A DNA stretch of 24,805 nt, from assembly GCA_964399875.1 (NCBI GenBank), contig CAYNRQ010000011.1, positions 1 to 24,805 on the forward strand, in the 5' to 3' direction. Positions 1 to 7,380 of this stretch are shown here, in pieces (position 1 is the first letter of the stretch; every line of letters starts with the position of its first letter). The stretch comes from CAYNRQ01 sp964399875 (GTDB taxonomy: Archaea > Aenigmatarchaeota > Aenigmatarchaeia > QMZP01). A program made the position numbers and the translations under genes. A model generated the notes under the pieces. It was not told the DNA's origin and did not search any database. It worked only from the letters and a program-made list of their open reading frames with translations.

Positions 1-365
1 GAACTAGAGAAACCAGCCAAGTAAAGGGCCAGGGATCCAAAAACAAGGAAGTATATCAATACTATGAAATCTCCAGAAAAGCTCAGGCCCACAGTGCCTG
101 CTATGGGGGTTAAAAGGCCTGCCACCACCATGGATGCCGCTGCTATGAAAGGCCAGAAAGTGAATCCGGTTTTGGCCTGTTCTGGGTCTATATCCTCCTT
201 GCCCATAAGCTTGATTATATCCAGTACGGGCTGCCACACAGGAGGGCCGACCCTGTTCTGCATTCTGGCTGCAAGCTTTCTTAGTATTCCTGCATAGATA
301 AGGCTAAAGAAAATTATAAAGGCAAATCCAGGGTATATCAGGACATTAATTATTTGGTCTATCAT
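1..365 (-). CDS. mbhM: Membrane-bound hydrogenase subunit MbhM (NuoH-like), 3' end cut by window edge
   Basis: Integral membrane subunit that ties the hydrogenase arm to the ion-pumping membrane arm in group 4 [NiFe] hydrogenases; homologous to NuoH/ND1. 121 complete codons are visible, starting MIDQIINVLIYPGF, with a first transmembrane helix, then the family-typical cytoplasmic stretch RKLAARMQNRVGPPVWQP and DIIKLMGKEDIDP, then further hydrophobic helices. The ATG (365-363) overlaps the TGA of mbhL (364-362) as ATGA, so translation is probably coupled. The rest of the gene, and the expected ferredoxin-like mbhN, would lie to the left of the window. Family assignment is secure from the conserved loop; nothing odd is seen in the visible part. 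Confidence 0.9.
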   Translation of the reverse strand, partial: MIDQIINVLIYPGFAFIIFFSLIYAGILRKLAARMQNRVGPPVWQPVLDIIKLMGKEDIDPEQAKTGFTFWPFIAAASMVVAGLLTPIAGTVGLSFSGDFIVLIYFLVFGSLALYLAGFSS

Positions 366-1570
366 TCTGCATCATCCAGTTTCTTCAGATCCTGTGGAGT
401 CACTGTTTTCCTTTCCCAGGTGTTTTGATCTATTAGTGTAATTCTATCGGTACATGAGAAGCATGGATCTATAGAACCCACTATTACAGGGAGGTCAGCC
501 AGCTGCTGCTTTAGCAGCATGGGTCTTAGAGAGATCATGTTGGTATAGCTGGGAGTTCTCACCCTTACCCTCTCTGGTTTGTCTGTGCCATTGGAGATTC
601 CGTAGTATATCAGCTCCCCCCTTGGGGCCTCTGTCCTGGATATGGCCTCATCAGGCGGAACAACAAAAGGTGCTTGTTTCTTTATTGGTGTTTTGGGGAT
701 GTTCTTGAAGCAATGCTTAAGTATCTTAACTGCTTCATTGATCTCTCTTATCTTTACCATGACCCTGGCACGCACATCACCTGCTTTTTCTGTTATAACA
801 CTCCATACATTTTCCAAGGATTCGTAAGCTGCATATGGTGATATCTTTCTCATGTCATAACTGACATCAGAGGCCCTGGCTACCGGACCTAGTACAGAAT
901 ACTTCTCCACATCGCTCTTTTTTAGGATACCAATGTTCCTTGTCCTGGCCAAGACTGCTCTGTCACTGGTGAATATTTTTTTGTAATACCTGGCCTGCTT
1001 GTCTATCTTGTCTATCTTTTTAAGGAATTCAGGTATCTTTTGCGTGGATATGTCCCTTCTCACACCGCCTATTGTGTTCATTGCATAATTAACTCTGTTA
1101 CCTGAAATCTCTTCGAGTATCTCCATTACATATTCCCGATCTTTCCATGAAAACATGAATATTGTATCAAGGCCCATCTCATATCCCATCACACCAAGAT
1201 AAAGCAGATGACTGTGCAGTCTCTCCAATTCCAAGATGATTGTTCTTATATACCTGGCCCTTTCCGGGATATCAATGTTCATGAGGTTTTCCACCATTTG
1301 GCAATAGGTCACGGTATGGATACCAGAGCAGATACCGCAGATTCTTTCTGCCAGGTAGATGTTCTGGATGTAATTCCTCTTCTGCATCAGGGCCTCCACA
1401 CCCCTGTGAATGTAGCCTATATTTACCTCTACATCCATTATGGTTTCTCCATCAACAGTTACCTGCAGATTCTCTGCTTCCACATACATTGGGTGTTTGC
1501 CCCGCAGATTTTAACAAGATCTGCGTTGAGGCCCTATGGGAAGCGAGTAACCCTTAACTTCTTTTGCCAT
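362..1570 (-). CDS. mbhL: Membrane-bound [NiFe] hydrogenase large subunit MbhL, reading frame interrupted by a 30-nt in-frame stop-containing insert
   Basis: Catalytic subunit that reduces protons to H2. The uninterrupted part starts at ATG 1489 (375 codons) and carries both pairs of NiFe ligands, RICGIC (C51, C54 in that numbering) and DPCFSC (C343, C346), so the active site looks intact. Upstream in the same frame, ATG 1570 (overlapping the mbhK 3' end by 17 nt) gives MAKEVKGYSLPIGPQ, which is the usual start of this family. The conserved GPxHP motif (as in NuoD/MbhL) is split: GPQ ends at 1526, HP begins at 1495, and between them lie ten codons reading RRSC-stop-NLRGK. Without the insert the protein is 392 residues, and the spacing from HP to VDGE matches what I recall of Pyrococcus-type MbhL. 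Whether the cell makes one chain, restarts at ATG 1489 (a poor GGGG ribosome site lies 10 nt upstream), or makes nothing is not decidable here. Confidence 0.85.
1496..1525 (-). other. 30-nt in-frame insert with perfect hairpin and TAA inside mbhL
   Basis: On the coding strand the insert begins CGCAGAT and contains its exact inverted copy ATCTGCG (plus-strand 1503-1509 and 1519-1525), a 7-bp stem with a 9-nt loop. The in-frame TAA (1513-1511) sits in the loop. The insert is a multiple of three, is flanked by a 3-nt direct repeat (AAC), and falls between the Gln and His of the family's GPxHP motif. That it is an insertion is inferred from comparison with the remembered family sequence. The mechanism is unknown: it resembles in size and shape the bypassed hairpin elements of some yeast mitochondrial genes, but the take-off (CAA) and landing (AAA) triplets do not match fully. 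Confidence 0.7.
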
Positions 1571-1973
1571 TTTTTCTAATTTCAACCTCCTTCTTTAAAG
1601 GAGCATCAGGGGAATTCCTGTGCAACAGCAGTTTCCTTAGATCAGGATGATTTGCAATATCTATACCAAACATCTCTGATAATTCCCTTTCATAGAGGAA
1701 TGCGCCAGGGAAGATTCTGGTAACTGTTTTTATTCTTGGTTTATTCCTTGCAATTCTGACCTTTATGTTGATGAGTATCTTGTCCTTTTCTATGGGAAAC
1801 CTGTACATGACTTCAATTTCTTTTCCATTATCATAACCAGAGATATCACATATTCTGGTGATGCCATTCTCTTTTATCTTCTTCAGGGTTCCCATCAGTT
1901 CTGCCTCTGGGATCTCAATAAACACAGATCCTTTCTGCTTCTTATAGATATCTCCTATATCTGATGGTTTCAT
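1554..1973 (-). CDS. mbhK: Membrane-bound hydrogenase subunit MbhK (NuoC-like, 30-kDa subunit family)
   Basis: Peripheral subunit of the hydrogenase arm, homologous to NuoC/the 30-kDa complex I subunit. The 139-residue product ends with the family signature: TRIFPGAFLYEREL, then EMFGIDIANHPDLRKLLL, then a charged tail. Its ATG (1973-1971) overlaps the stop of the NUDIX gene (1972-1970) as ATGA, and its 3' end overlaps the first codons of mbhL by 17 nt, so it sits tightly inside the operon. Length is close to that of single-domain MbhK proteins. No cofactor-binding residues are expected in this subunit. Identification is firm from the signature and the position. Confidence 0.9.
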   Translation of the reverse strand: MKPSDIGDIYKKQKGSVFIEIPEAELMGTLKKIKENGITRICDISGYDNGKEIEVMYRFPIEKDKILINIKVRIARNKPRIKTVTRIFPGAFLYERELSEMFGIDIANHPDLRKLLLHRNSPDAPLKKEVEIRKNGKRS

Positions 1974-2416
1974 TCTGATAACTTCCTTATCGCTTTTCTG
2001 GCGAAATGCTTTACATTGTGTTTTATCTCAGGGGAATTCAGTTCCTCCAGAGAGAACCATCTTATGTCATGATGCTCATCCTGCTTTAACTTGACCTTGT
2101 CGGTTTTGGCCTTGGCAAAGTACACAAGATCTATATGCTGGTGTTTTCCATCTATCTCTTCCAGCTGGATATGGTCCGGGGTTGTTAGAGCCATGGCTTT
2201 TCCTTCAGCATTGCCCTCATTGTCGCTGTCTCCAATGATTTCTATGTCAATCCCTGCTTCTTCACGTATTTCTCTATGCAGTGCATCTTCCGGGGTCTCA
2301 TTTTTTTCTATGTGACCTCCAGGAGGCAGCCACATACCCAGTTTTCTGTGGTGAACGAGAAGTACCTTGTTGTCTTTTACAACATAAGCTGTAGCAACAA
2401 AATCTTTTGGCATCAT
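1970..2416 (-). CDS. NUDIX hydrolase embedded in the mbh operon
   Basis: 148-residue NUDIX-fold pyrophosphohydrolase. The full Nudix box is visible at about residues 34-56: G-x5-E-x7-REIREEAGI, preceded by the usual MWLPPGGHIE. These enzymes hydrolyse nucleoside diphosphates linked to another group; the substrate cannot be read from the sequence, though a housecleaning or (di)nucleotide role is common. Two consecutive ATG codons occur at the start (2416 and 2413); the first overlaps the GNAT stop as ATGA. The 3' end overlaps mbhK by 4 nt. This gene and the GNAT gene lie between mbhJ and mbhK, which are adjacent in the Pyrococcus mbh operon as I know it. A hydrogenase-specific role is possible but only suggested by the coupling. 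Confidence 0.9.
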   Translation of the reverse strand: MMPKDFVATAYVVKDNKVLLVHHRKLGMWLPPGGHIEKNETPEDALHREIREEAGIDIEIIGDSDNEGNAEGKAMALTTPDHIQLEEIDGKHQHIDLVYFAKAKTDKVKLKQDEHHDIRWFSLEELNSPEIKHNVKHFARKAIRKLSE

Positions 2417-2847
2417 GTTAACTCCCTTTCCATTTTGAAATGCTTTATTTCACCGAACAGCGTATGGCCCCTGCCTGTTATATTATAGCCCTTGCTAAGG
2501 TAGAATTCCTTTGCACTTTCCCTGACATCTGCCACTATTTTCTTAAGGCCAATGGCTTTGGCTTTTTCATGCAGGTAATCAATCATCTTTTTTCCTATGC
2601 CCCTTTTCCTGTATTCTTCATCAACACACATGAATCTTATCTGCCCTGCTGTCTCAGATTTTTTATGCAGTCTTGCGGTTCCAACAACCTTCTTTCCATC
2701 CAGGGCTATAACATTCCAGCTCTTGTCCTCAAGTTCGTCTTTTTCTGAACCCCTGGGCTGGTTCCATGGCTTTCTCATTATTATCCACCTCAGTTTGTAT
2801 AGGCATTCTATTTCTTTTTTGTTTCTGGGTTCTCTTACATCTATCAT
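2413..2847 (-). CDS. GNAT-family N-acetyltransferase embedded in the mbh operon
   Basis: About 144 residues. Motif A of the GNAT fold is clear: IRFMCVDEEYRKRGIGKKM, with the R-x-x-G-x-G pyrophosphate-binding loop for acetyl-CoA, followed by a helix and the C-terminal EFYLSKGY strand-turn seen in ElaA/GNAT proteins. An upstream ATG at 2913 is in frame, but it would overlap the end of mbhJ by 70 nt. The start at 2847 forms ATGA with the mbhJ stop (2846-2844), the same junction used at other points in this operon, so it is preferred. The substrate is unknown. With the NUDIX gene it forms a two-gene insertion that keeps translational coupling across the hydrogenase operon. Confidence 0.88.
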   Translation of the reverse strand: MIDVREPRNKKEIECLYKLRWIIMRKPWNQPRGSEKDELEDKSWNVIALDGKKVVGTARLHKKSETAGQIRFMCVDEEYRKRGIGKKMIDYLHEKAKAIGLKKIVADVRESAKEFYLSKGYNITGRGHTLFGEIKHFKMERELT

Positions 2848-3296
2848 TTCTTTCTCCACAGTGACAGGCCCTGGACCAGACCGTTTATTATTGCCTCTGG
2901 TTTTGGCGGGCATCCTGGTATATATACATCAACAGGCATTATCTTGTCCAGGGGACCTACTATGTTATAGGCATCATGAAAGACGCCTTTGGTGATGGCA
3001 CAGGATCCTACTGCTATGACTATCTTGGGATCAGGGGTCTGGTCATAGATCCTTCTTAGTCTTTCTTTTATCTTTCTGGACACAGCTCCTGATATTATCA
3101 GGATGTCTGAATGCCTTGGATTTGCCTTGCTCACACCCCCAAACCTTTCTATGTCGTATCTTGGTGAAAGCACAGCAAAGGTCTCTATTGCACAGCCATT
3201 GCATCCCCCTGTATCCAAATGCAGCACCCATGGAGACTTGGCTCTGGCGTAATTAACTGCCTTGTCCACGATCCTGTAAAGGGTTCTCTTTACCAT
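2844..3296 (-). CDS. mbhJ: Membrane-bound [NiFe] hydrogenase small subunit MbhJ
   Basis: Electron-transfer subunit next to the NiFe site, homologous to NuoB; it holds the proximal [4Fe-4S] cluster. In the 150-residue form starting MVKRTLY (ATG 3296), all four ligands are present: GGCNGC (C32, C35), GSC (C99) and PGCPPKPEAI (C129). An upstream in-frame ATG (3344) would extend far into mbhI with non-family sequence; ATG 3296 has a GGTGG ribosome site just upstream and overlaps the mbhI stop by only 7 nt, so it is chosen. It is a short small subunit as in other energy-converting hydrogenases, with no distal clusters and no Tat signal, so it acts on the cytoplasmic face. Confidence 0.92.
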   Translation of the reverse strand: MVKRTLYRIVDKAVNYARAKSPWVLHLDTGGCNGCAIETFAVLSPRYDIERFGGVSKANPRHSDILIISGAVSRKIKERLRRIYDQTPDPKIVIAVGSCAITKGVFHDAYNIVGPLDKIMPVDVYIPGCPPKPEAIINGLVQGLSLWRKK

Positions 3297-3607
3297 AAGG
3301 CCACCAGCAGTATTATCAAAACAACCATCCCTGTGATTATCCAAAACATGTAATCAGTTAAGCTCCCTGAATGCATATAACTTAATTTTTTCAGTCTTAG
3401 CGCCTTGATTAGTGTATTGTAAAAACTTTCCTGGGGCACATTCATGTTCTCAGGTCTTATGTTTTCTCCACAAGCATATATCTTGCTTTTGCTTTTTTCC
3501 TTTGATCCTTTTGTGCCCCTGCTCATGATGTAAATTATACCAAACACTGCTAAAAAGAAAAGGAAAACTATTATTATTTTTTGTATATCAAGTAACCCCA
3601 TTATCAT
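3290..3607 (-). CDS. mbhI: Membrane-bound hydrogenase subunit MbhI
   Basis: 105-residue membrane protein with an N-terminal helix (about residues 8-28), a central soluble stretch containing KIYACGENI and QESFYNTLIKAL, and a C-terminal helix (about 86-104). In Mbh this subunit bridges the antiporter-like module and the hydrogenase module; its C-terminal part resembles the lateral-helix linker of complex I. The first ATG (3607) makes ATGA with the mbhH stop; a second in-frame ATG follows at 3601. Assigned by the ACGEN motif, two-helix layout and exact position between H and J. Confidence 0.85.
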   Translation of the reverse strand: MIMGLLDIQKIIIVFLFFLAVFGIIYIMSRGTKGSKEKSKSKIYACGENIRPENMNVPQESFYNTLIKALRLKKLSYMHSGSLTDYMFWIITGMVVLIILLVALW

Positions 3608-5061
3608 ATTAACACCCTGCTTATATACAGTGAATTATCAAAGCTTCTGACAATGAACTCTGAGATTTCAATTCCGATCTGAGGCAAAACTCCGAAAAAT
3701 ATAACTATGGCAGCCAGTATTATAATGGGCACAAGCATAGACCTTGAGATGGCCCTTGGCTTGATATTTACATTGCCCAGAAATATAAGATTATATGCCT
3801 TCAAGGAATAGGTCATGGTCAGGACAGAAACTACAACAGCGACAAGGGTTAAGACAGGAAATGACTTGAGGGTGGATATATAAATCAGCCATTTGCTTGA
3901 AAACCCGCTTAGTAAAGGAATGCCAATATTGGCCAGTATGCCGATAAGGAACGCGTAAGATAAAACAGGGCTAAACCTTGCAAACCCGCCAAGCTTTCTC
4001 ATGTCCTGTGTGCCTGTTTCGTGTATTATCACACCTGCAACAAAAAATAACAGGGCTTCAAATATAACTATGTTGAACAAATGAAACACAGCAGCTGTGT
4101 AACCAAGAGGGTTAAATATACCTGTACCAAACGCGAGAAGAACAAAACCTGCCTGGGATATTGAAGAATAAGCAAGCAGCCTCATCAGCTTATTCTGTTG
4201 CATTGCGAGAACAGCGCCCACGATCATTGTTAAAACCCCTATAACAACCAGCAGGCTGTGTATGAACACAGAGCCGATAGGCAACAGTGTAAATATCCTG
4301 AATATGGTGTAAATCCCCACAGCCGTTGATGCTGTTGAAAATATAGCTGCAATAGGCACGGGTGTAACAGATATGGCATCCGGTTTCCATGCGTGGAATG
4401 GGAATATAGCTGCCTTGAATCCAAACCCTGTGAGCAGCAAGCCCAGGGCGATGGGAACAATATAGCCCTCCAATCCCTGCAGCTGAACAGCAAGATCAGC
4501 CATGTTAAGCGTGCCTGCAGCACCATAGAGAAATGCAACACCAAATAGTATAAGACTTGTTCCCAAAGACCCCATTAAAAGATACTTTATAGAACCCTCT
4601 ATGGATTCTGCCTTTCTGTAGTATGCTGTGAGCAGATAAGAGGATATGCTCATTATCTCAAAGAACACAAACAGATTGAACATGTCTCCTGTGTGCGCAG
4701 CACCCAAAAGACCTGCTAATAGCAGGCATGTCAGGGAATAATATTCTGTTTTCTTTTCCTTTATAAATCTCAGGGAAAAAAGCAGTGCAAAGAAACCTAT
4801 AAGGGTTACAATAATTATCAGAAGCATACTGAATGAGTCAACAGCGAGTGTGATCCCGAATGGTGCAGGCCACTCCTCCATCTGTGTTGTTAGCACACCG
4901 TGCTCCATAACCATGGGCACTGTTATGAATGCGAAAAACAATGATACCAGAGAGCCTGACATGGCAACATAAGGGATAAATCTTCCCTCCTTTAAACTAA
5001 TAAGGGGTATTAGAAACGCTGCAGCAAGCAGCGTGGGTATTGTCAGGAAAGAGTATAACAT
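3604..5061 (-). CDS. mbhH: Membrane-bound hydrogenase antiporter-like subunit MbhH (MrpD/NuoN family)
   Basis: 485-residue polytopic subunit, the main ion-translocating channel of Mbh and homologous to MrpD and NuoL/M/N. The key charged residues of the family are visible: the glutamate in FNLFVFFEIMSISSYLL, the lysine in GFGFKAAIFPFHAWKPDAI, and later charged positions around MQQNKLMRLLAYSSISQ. About 14 transmembrane helices are expected and the hydrophobicity agrees. A strong GAGGGGAT ribosome site lies just before ATG 5061, 2 nt after the mbhG stop. The 3' end overlaps mbhI as ATGA. No truncation is seen. Confidence 0.92.
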   Translation of the reverse strand: MLYSFLTIPTLLAAAFLIPLISLKEGRFIPYVAMSGSLVSLFFAFITVPMVMEHGVLTTQMEEWPAPFGITLAVDSFSMLLIIIVTLIGFFALLFSLRFIKEKKTEYYSLTCLLLAGLLGAAHTGDMFNLFVFFEIMSISSYLLTAYYRKAESIEGSIKYLLMGSLGTSLILFGVAFLYGAAGTLNMADLAVQLQGLEGYIVPIALGLLLTGFGFKAAIFPFHAWKPDAISVTPVPIAAIFSTASTAVGIYTIFRIFTLLPIGSVFIHSLLVVIGVLTMIVGAVLAMQQNKLMRLLAYSSISQAGFVLLAFGTGIFNPLGYTAAVFHLFNIVIFEALLFFVAGVIIHETGTQDMRKLGGFARFSPVLSYAFLIGILANIGIPLLSGFSSKWLIYISTLKSFPVLTLVAVVVSVLTMTYSLKAYNLIFLGNVNIKPRAISRSMLVPIIILAAIVIFFGVLPQIGIEISEFIVRSFDNSLYISRVLI

Positions 5062-5063
5062 CT

Positions 5064-5411
5064 TTATCCCCTCAGGCTCCTTATTTTTCTTGAATCTGTT
5101 GTTCCAAACTTTCTGTGGGCCTGGATTATCAGGGAAAGGGCCACTGCTGTCACAGATAAATTAATTACTATGGATGTCAAGACCATGGCCTGCGGCAAAG
5201 GATCAACAGCCAGTTGGCTGAACTGATTGAAATTCAGTTCCTGTATTATTGGTGCAATACCGCCCATCCTGTAGCCAATGGATATCAAAAACAAATGGAT
5301 ACCATTGGAAAACACAGCAAGGCCTATCACTTTCTTTATAAGATTCTCCTTTACTATTAATGCATAGATTCCTACAAGCACCAAGGCCATTGACACTATA
5401 TACGGTATCAT
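5064..5411 (-). CDS. mbhG: Membrane-bound hydrogenase subunit MbhG (MrpC/NuoK family)
   Basis: 115-residue protein with three transmembrane helices, homologous to MrpC and NuoK. The family stretch NLIKKVIGLAVFSNGIHLFLIS is visible in part, followed by a loop and PLPQAMVLTSIVINLSVTAVALSL, the diagnostic C-terminal MrpC signature. It is one of the few genes here separated from its upstream neighbour (16 nt after mbhF) and it has a clear GGGAGGT ribosome site. It works with MbhH in the sodium/proton-moving part of the complex. Confidence 0.92.
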   Translation of the reverse strand: MIPYIVSMALVLVGIYALIVKENLIKKVIGLAVFSNGIHLFLISIGYRMGGIAPIIQELNFNQFSQLAVDPLPQAMVLTSIVINLSVTAVALSLIIQAHRKFGTTDSRKIRSLRG

Positions 5412-5427
5412 TTTTTACCTCCCATGA

Positions 5428-5826
5428 CTATTCCCTGATCATGGTGTAGAGTATAACAATTATTGCTGTTATGATCATGAACATTCCTGTTATGTTCAGA
5501 AAGGGAGTGAAACCACCGCTCCATAATTCCAGAAATGTCTGTGTATTTAGAAGATCCATTCTTGACTTGTGCCCCATGCTTATAATTAAGACTATAAGGA
5601 TTATACCTGCTATTGTTTTGAAGTCTATTAATTCATGCCTTGTTATTTTATGCTCAACATCCCTTTCTGTATATGACACTATTAGTAATGCGAAGCCGGT
5701 TGCTATTATAACTCCTGCTGGGAACGCACCCCCCGGGCTAAGATGCCCATGGAGTGCTATGTATACGCCAAGCAAGAGGATAAACGGGAACACAATCTTG
5801 GTTACTGTTTTTATAAGGCTATCCAT
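5428..5826 (-). CDS. mbhF: Membrane-bound hydrogenase subunit MbhF (MrpB domain)
   Basis: 132-residue membrane protein with the MnhB/MrpB signature: ILLLGVYIALHGHLSPGGAF followed by PAGVIIATGFALLIV. The HGHLSPGG loop is characteristic. Four helices are predicted from the hydrophobic stretches. It starts inside the end of mbhE (8-nt overlap). In Mbh and Mrp this subunit is part of the small-subunit membrane module thought to take part in Na+ translocation. Nothing unusual. Confidence 0.9.
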   Translation of the reverse strand: MDSLIKTVTKIVFPFILLLGVYIALHGHLSPGGAFPAGVIIATGFALLIVSYTERDVEHKITRHELIDFKTIAGIILIVLIISMGHKSRMDLLNTQTFLELWSGGFTPFLNITGMFMIITAIIVILYTMIRE

Positions 5827-6088
5827 GCTTCCTCCCTATAACCAATAAAACACCAAGTGCTGCAATGAAAAGGACTGTTTCTTCTCCCAGTGTATCATAT
5901 CCCCTGTAATCCCAAACTATTGAATTAACAAGGTTTGCTGATCCTGTATCTATTGCACCATTATCTATATAATACTCAGCAACATGCTTATTCTGAAATG
6001 ACCCGAATCCGGGCAGGATTATAACCGCGCTTGTCAGTATGATGGCAAGCAGTGTTATCACATAGGCCTTTGCCATGTTCTTTTTCAT
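5819..6088 (-). CDS. mbhE: Membrane-bound hydrogenase subunit MbhE
   Basis: 89 residues, two helices. The end reads RGYDTLGEETVLFIAALGVLL, the motif found in MbhE and in the C-terminal part of large MrpA proteins. The ATG overlaps the mbhD stop by 4 nt and the 3' end overlaps mbhF by 8 nt. Together with MbhD it stands in for the C-terminal part of MrpA, which this operon does not have as a separate large gene, as in Pyrococcus Mbh. Confidence 0.87.
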   Translation of the reverse strand: MKKNMAKAYVITLLAIILTSAVIILPGFGSFQNKHVAEYYIDNGAIDTGSANLVNSIVWDYRGYDTLGEETVLFIAALGVLLVIGRKHG

Positions 6089-6318
6089 TCTTCAAACCTC
6101 CTTGTTTTGTGAATCGCTATCAGGAATATCATAGTGGTTAAGGCGGCCCCCACAGCTATCTGTGTAATCGCAATGTCAGGGGCTGCCATCAGATAAAATG
6201 ACAGGGCCAGGACAACATCAGCACCTGCAAGAATGATTATTGCATGTATAAGATCCTTTATTTCGATGATTATAATGCTCATTATCAACAGCAGTACAAG
6301 GAAGGCATCTGGTATCAT
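6085..6318 (-). CDS. mbhD: Membrane-bound hydrogenase subunit MbhD
   Basis: 77-residue protein with three hydrophobic segments. It contains EIKDLIHAIIILAGADVVLA and APDIAITQIAVGAALTTMIFL; the second is the AxPDxAxTQ-type motif of the MrpA C-terminal domain (DUF4040 family). It overlaps mbhC and mbhE by 4 nt each. It forms, with MbhE, the part of the complex equivalent to the C-terminal MrpA segment and NuoJ. Confidence 0.87.
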   Translation of the reverse strand: MIPDAFLVLLLIMSIIIIEIKDLIHAIIILAGADVVLALSFYLMAAPDIAITQIAVGAALTTMIFLIAIHKTRRFEE

Positions 6319-6626
6319 TTCTTTACCTCCAGATCATTCTTGATAAGCATCCTGGGTTTTATGTCCTTTTTGTAGGCCGCATTGGCTATGGCATGGGTTG
6401 CTGTTGGTGCTGTTAAAAATATCAGTATTATCACAATCATGGACTTCAAGGAGTAAACATTCCAGAAGGTTGATATTGTTAAAGCTGCGAGGGCCAGGCA
6501 GACACCCCCAACAGTGATCACAGTGGCTGCATGGGTTCTTGTGTAAAAATCAGGAAACCTGAACAAACCTATTGCTCCTATTAGTGCGAATACAGCTGAT
6601 ATGTACAATAATATCTGTACTACCAT
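6315..6626 (-). CDS. mbhC: Membrane-bound hydrogenase subunit MbhC (MrpG family)
   Basis: 103 residues, three helices. The MnhG/MrpG signature IGLFRFPDFYTRTHAATV is complete, followed by FLTAPTATHAIANAAY near the C-terminus. It overlaps mbhB by 7 nt and mbhD by 4 nt. Role: one of the small membrane subunits of the sodium/proton antiporter-like module. Assignment rests on the two motifs and operon order. Confidence 0.92.
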   Translation of the reverse strand: MVVQILLYISAVFALIGAIGLFRFPDFYTRTHAATVITVGGVCLALAALTISTFWNVYSLKSMIVIILIFLTAPTATHAIANAAYKKDIKPRMLIKNDLEVKK

Positions 6627-6865
6627 TCTACCTTCCTCACTATATATTTTGATATTGCCAGAGTCCCTACAAAAGAGAGCATTGTGATAACAATGGCCAC
6701 ATCAAGGTAAAGTTCATTTCGAATCTGAATCGCATGATATATCATGAAAAAAGTGAGAATGTTTATCAGGGTGTTCATTGCTATAACCCTGTCTGCAAAT
6801 GTCGGGCCTGTAACAGCTCTTAACAGCACAATGAAACCTGATATATAGAATATATACATGAACAT
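6620..6865 (-). CDS. mbhB: Membrane-bound hydrogenase subunit MbhB (MrpF family)
   Basis: 81 residues with three transmembrane helices and the MrpF signature VTGPTFADRVIAMNTLIN, including the conserved Asp of the ADR motif. The ATG overlaps the last base of the mbhA stop codon (position 6865), and the 3' end overlaps mbhC. Part of the antiporter-like module. Confidence 0.92.
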   Translation of the reverse strand: MFMYIFYISGFIVLLRAVTGPTFADRVIAMNTLINILTFFMIYHAIQIRNELYLDVAIVITMLSFVGTLAISKYIVRKVEW

Positions 6866-7329
6866 TATTTTACCACCTTCTCCCCAAGCCTTTCAAGCAC
6901 ACTTGCTCTTCTCCTCCTTTCATGATAGTGGATCCAGTGCACATAGAGATCATCAGTAACAGTAACTGTTAATGTTCCTGGTGTAAGGGTTATGGAATTC
7001 CCTAAAAGTGTTTTTTGTATATTTGTCTTATTTTTTGACGGGATCTTGATTATGGCCGGGCTTATCCGGCCTGTGATTATCCTGTAACAAATGTCCAGAT
7101 GAGTTTTTATTTCTATTCCTATAAGGGCAATTATGTACACAATGCCATATACCCATCTGAGAGGGCTTAGAACACTCCATGGTCTTTCTCTGAAAAGGAT
7201 GTCACATGATATATGGGCTATGATAAGCGAGATAAAGAGGCCCAGCAACAGCTCGTAAACATTAAAGGAAAACGTAAGCAGAATCCACCCGATAAACACC
7301 AATATGAAGGTTACCAAAAAACTGCTCAT
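6865..7329 (-). CDS. mbhA: Membrane-bound hydrogenase subunit MbhA (MrpE family), first gene of the operon
   Basis: 154-residue MnhE/MrpE-type membrane protein. N-terminal helices are followed by the soluble C-terminal domain with LLGNSITLTPGTLTVTVTDD and YVHWIHYHE, typical of the family. It is the promoter-proximal gene: no gene overlaps its start, and an AT-rich stretch lies just upstream, before the lipoprotein stop at 7381. No ribosome site is visible at ATG 7329, which suggests a leaderless or very short-leader transcript. Confidence 0.92.
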   Translation of the reverse strand: MSSFLVTFILVFIGWILLTFSFNVYELLLGLFISLIIAHISCDILFRERPWSVLSPLRWVYGIVYIIALIGIEIKTHLDICYRIITGRISPAIIKIPSKNKTNIQKTLLGNSITLTPGTLTVTVTDDLYVHWIHYHERRRRASVLERLGEKVVK

Positions 7330-7366
7330 ATATAATTATTATATTAGGTAGTTAATATTATTGGTT
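7330..7366 (-). promoter_or_regulatory. Probable promoter of the mbh operon
   Basis: The 51-nt gap between the last lipoprotein gene and mbhA is strongly AT-rich. On the coding strand AATAATATTAAC lies about 22-32 nt before ATG 7329, the usual place for a TATA box of a leaderless archaeal gene. A second AT-rich run sits immediately before the ATG. No consensus BRE is obvious, so the exact box is uncertain. Confidence 0.45.
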
Positions 7367-7380
7367 TTAGAAATAAGACT

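Noticed and set aside
1511..1513. Selenocysteine or pyrrolysine recoding at the mbhL stop
   Set aside because: The stop is TAA; those systems use TGA and TAG. The position is also not a catalytic site and lies in an inserted segment.
1480..1545. Archaeal bulge-helix-bulge intron at the mbhL insert
   Set aside because: A BHB needs the intron start to pair with the first bases of the downstream exon (a 4-bp central helix between two 3-nt bulges). The insert start CGCA does not pair with CACCC, and the visible stem is wholly inside the insert.
2848..2913. Longer GNAT start at 2913
   Set aside because: It would overlap mbhJ by 70 nt with unfamiliar residues; ATG 2847 forms the ATGA junction typical of this operon.
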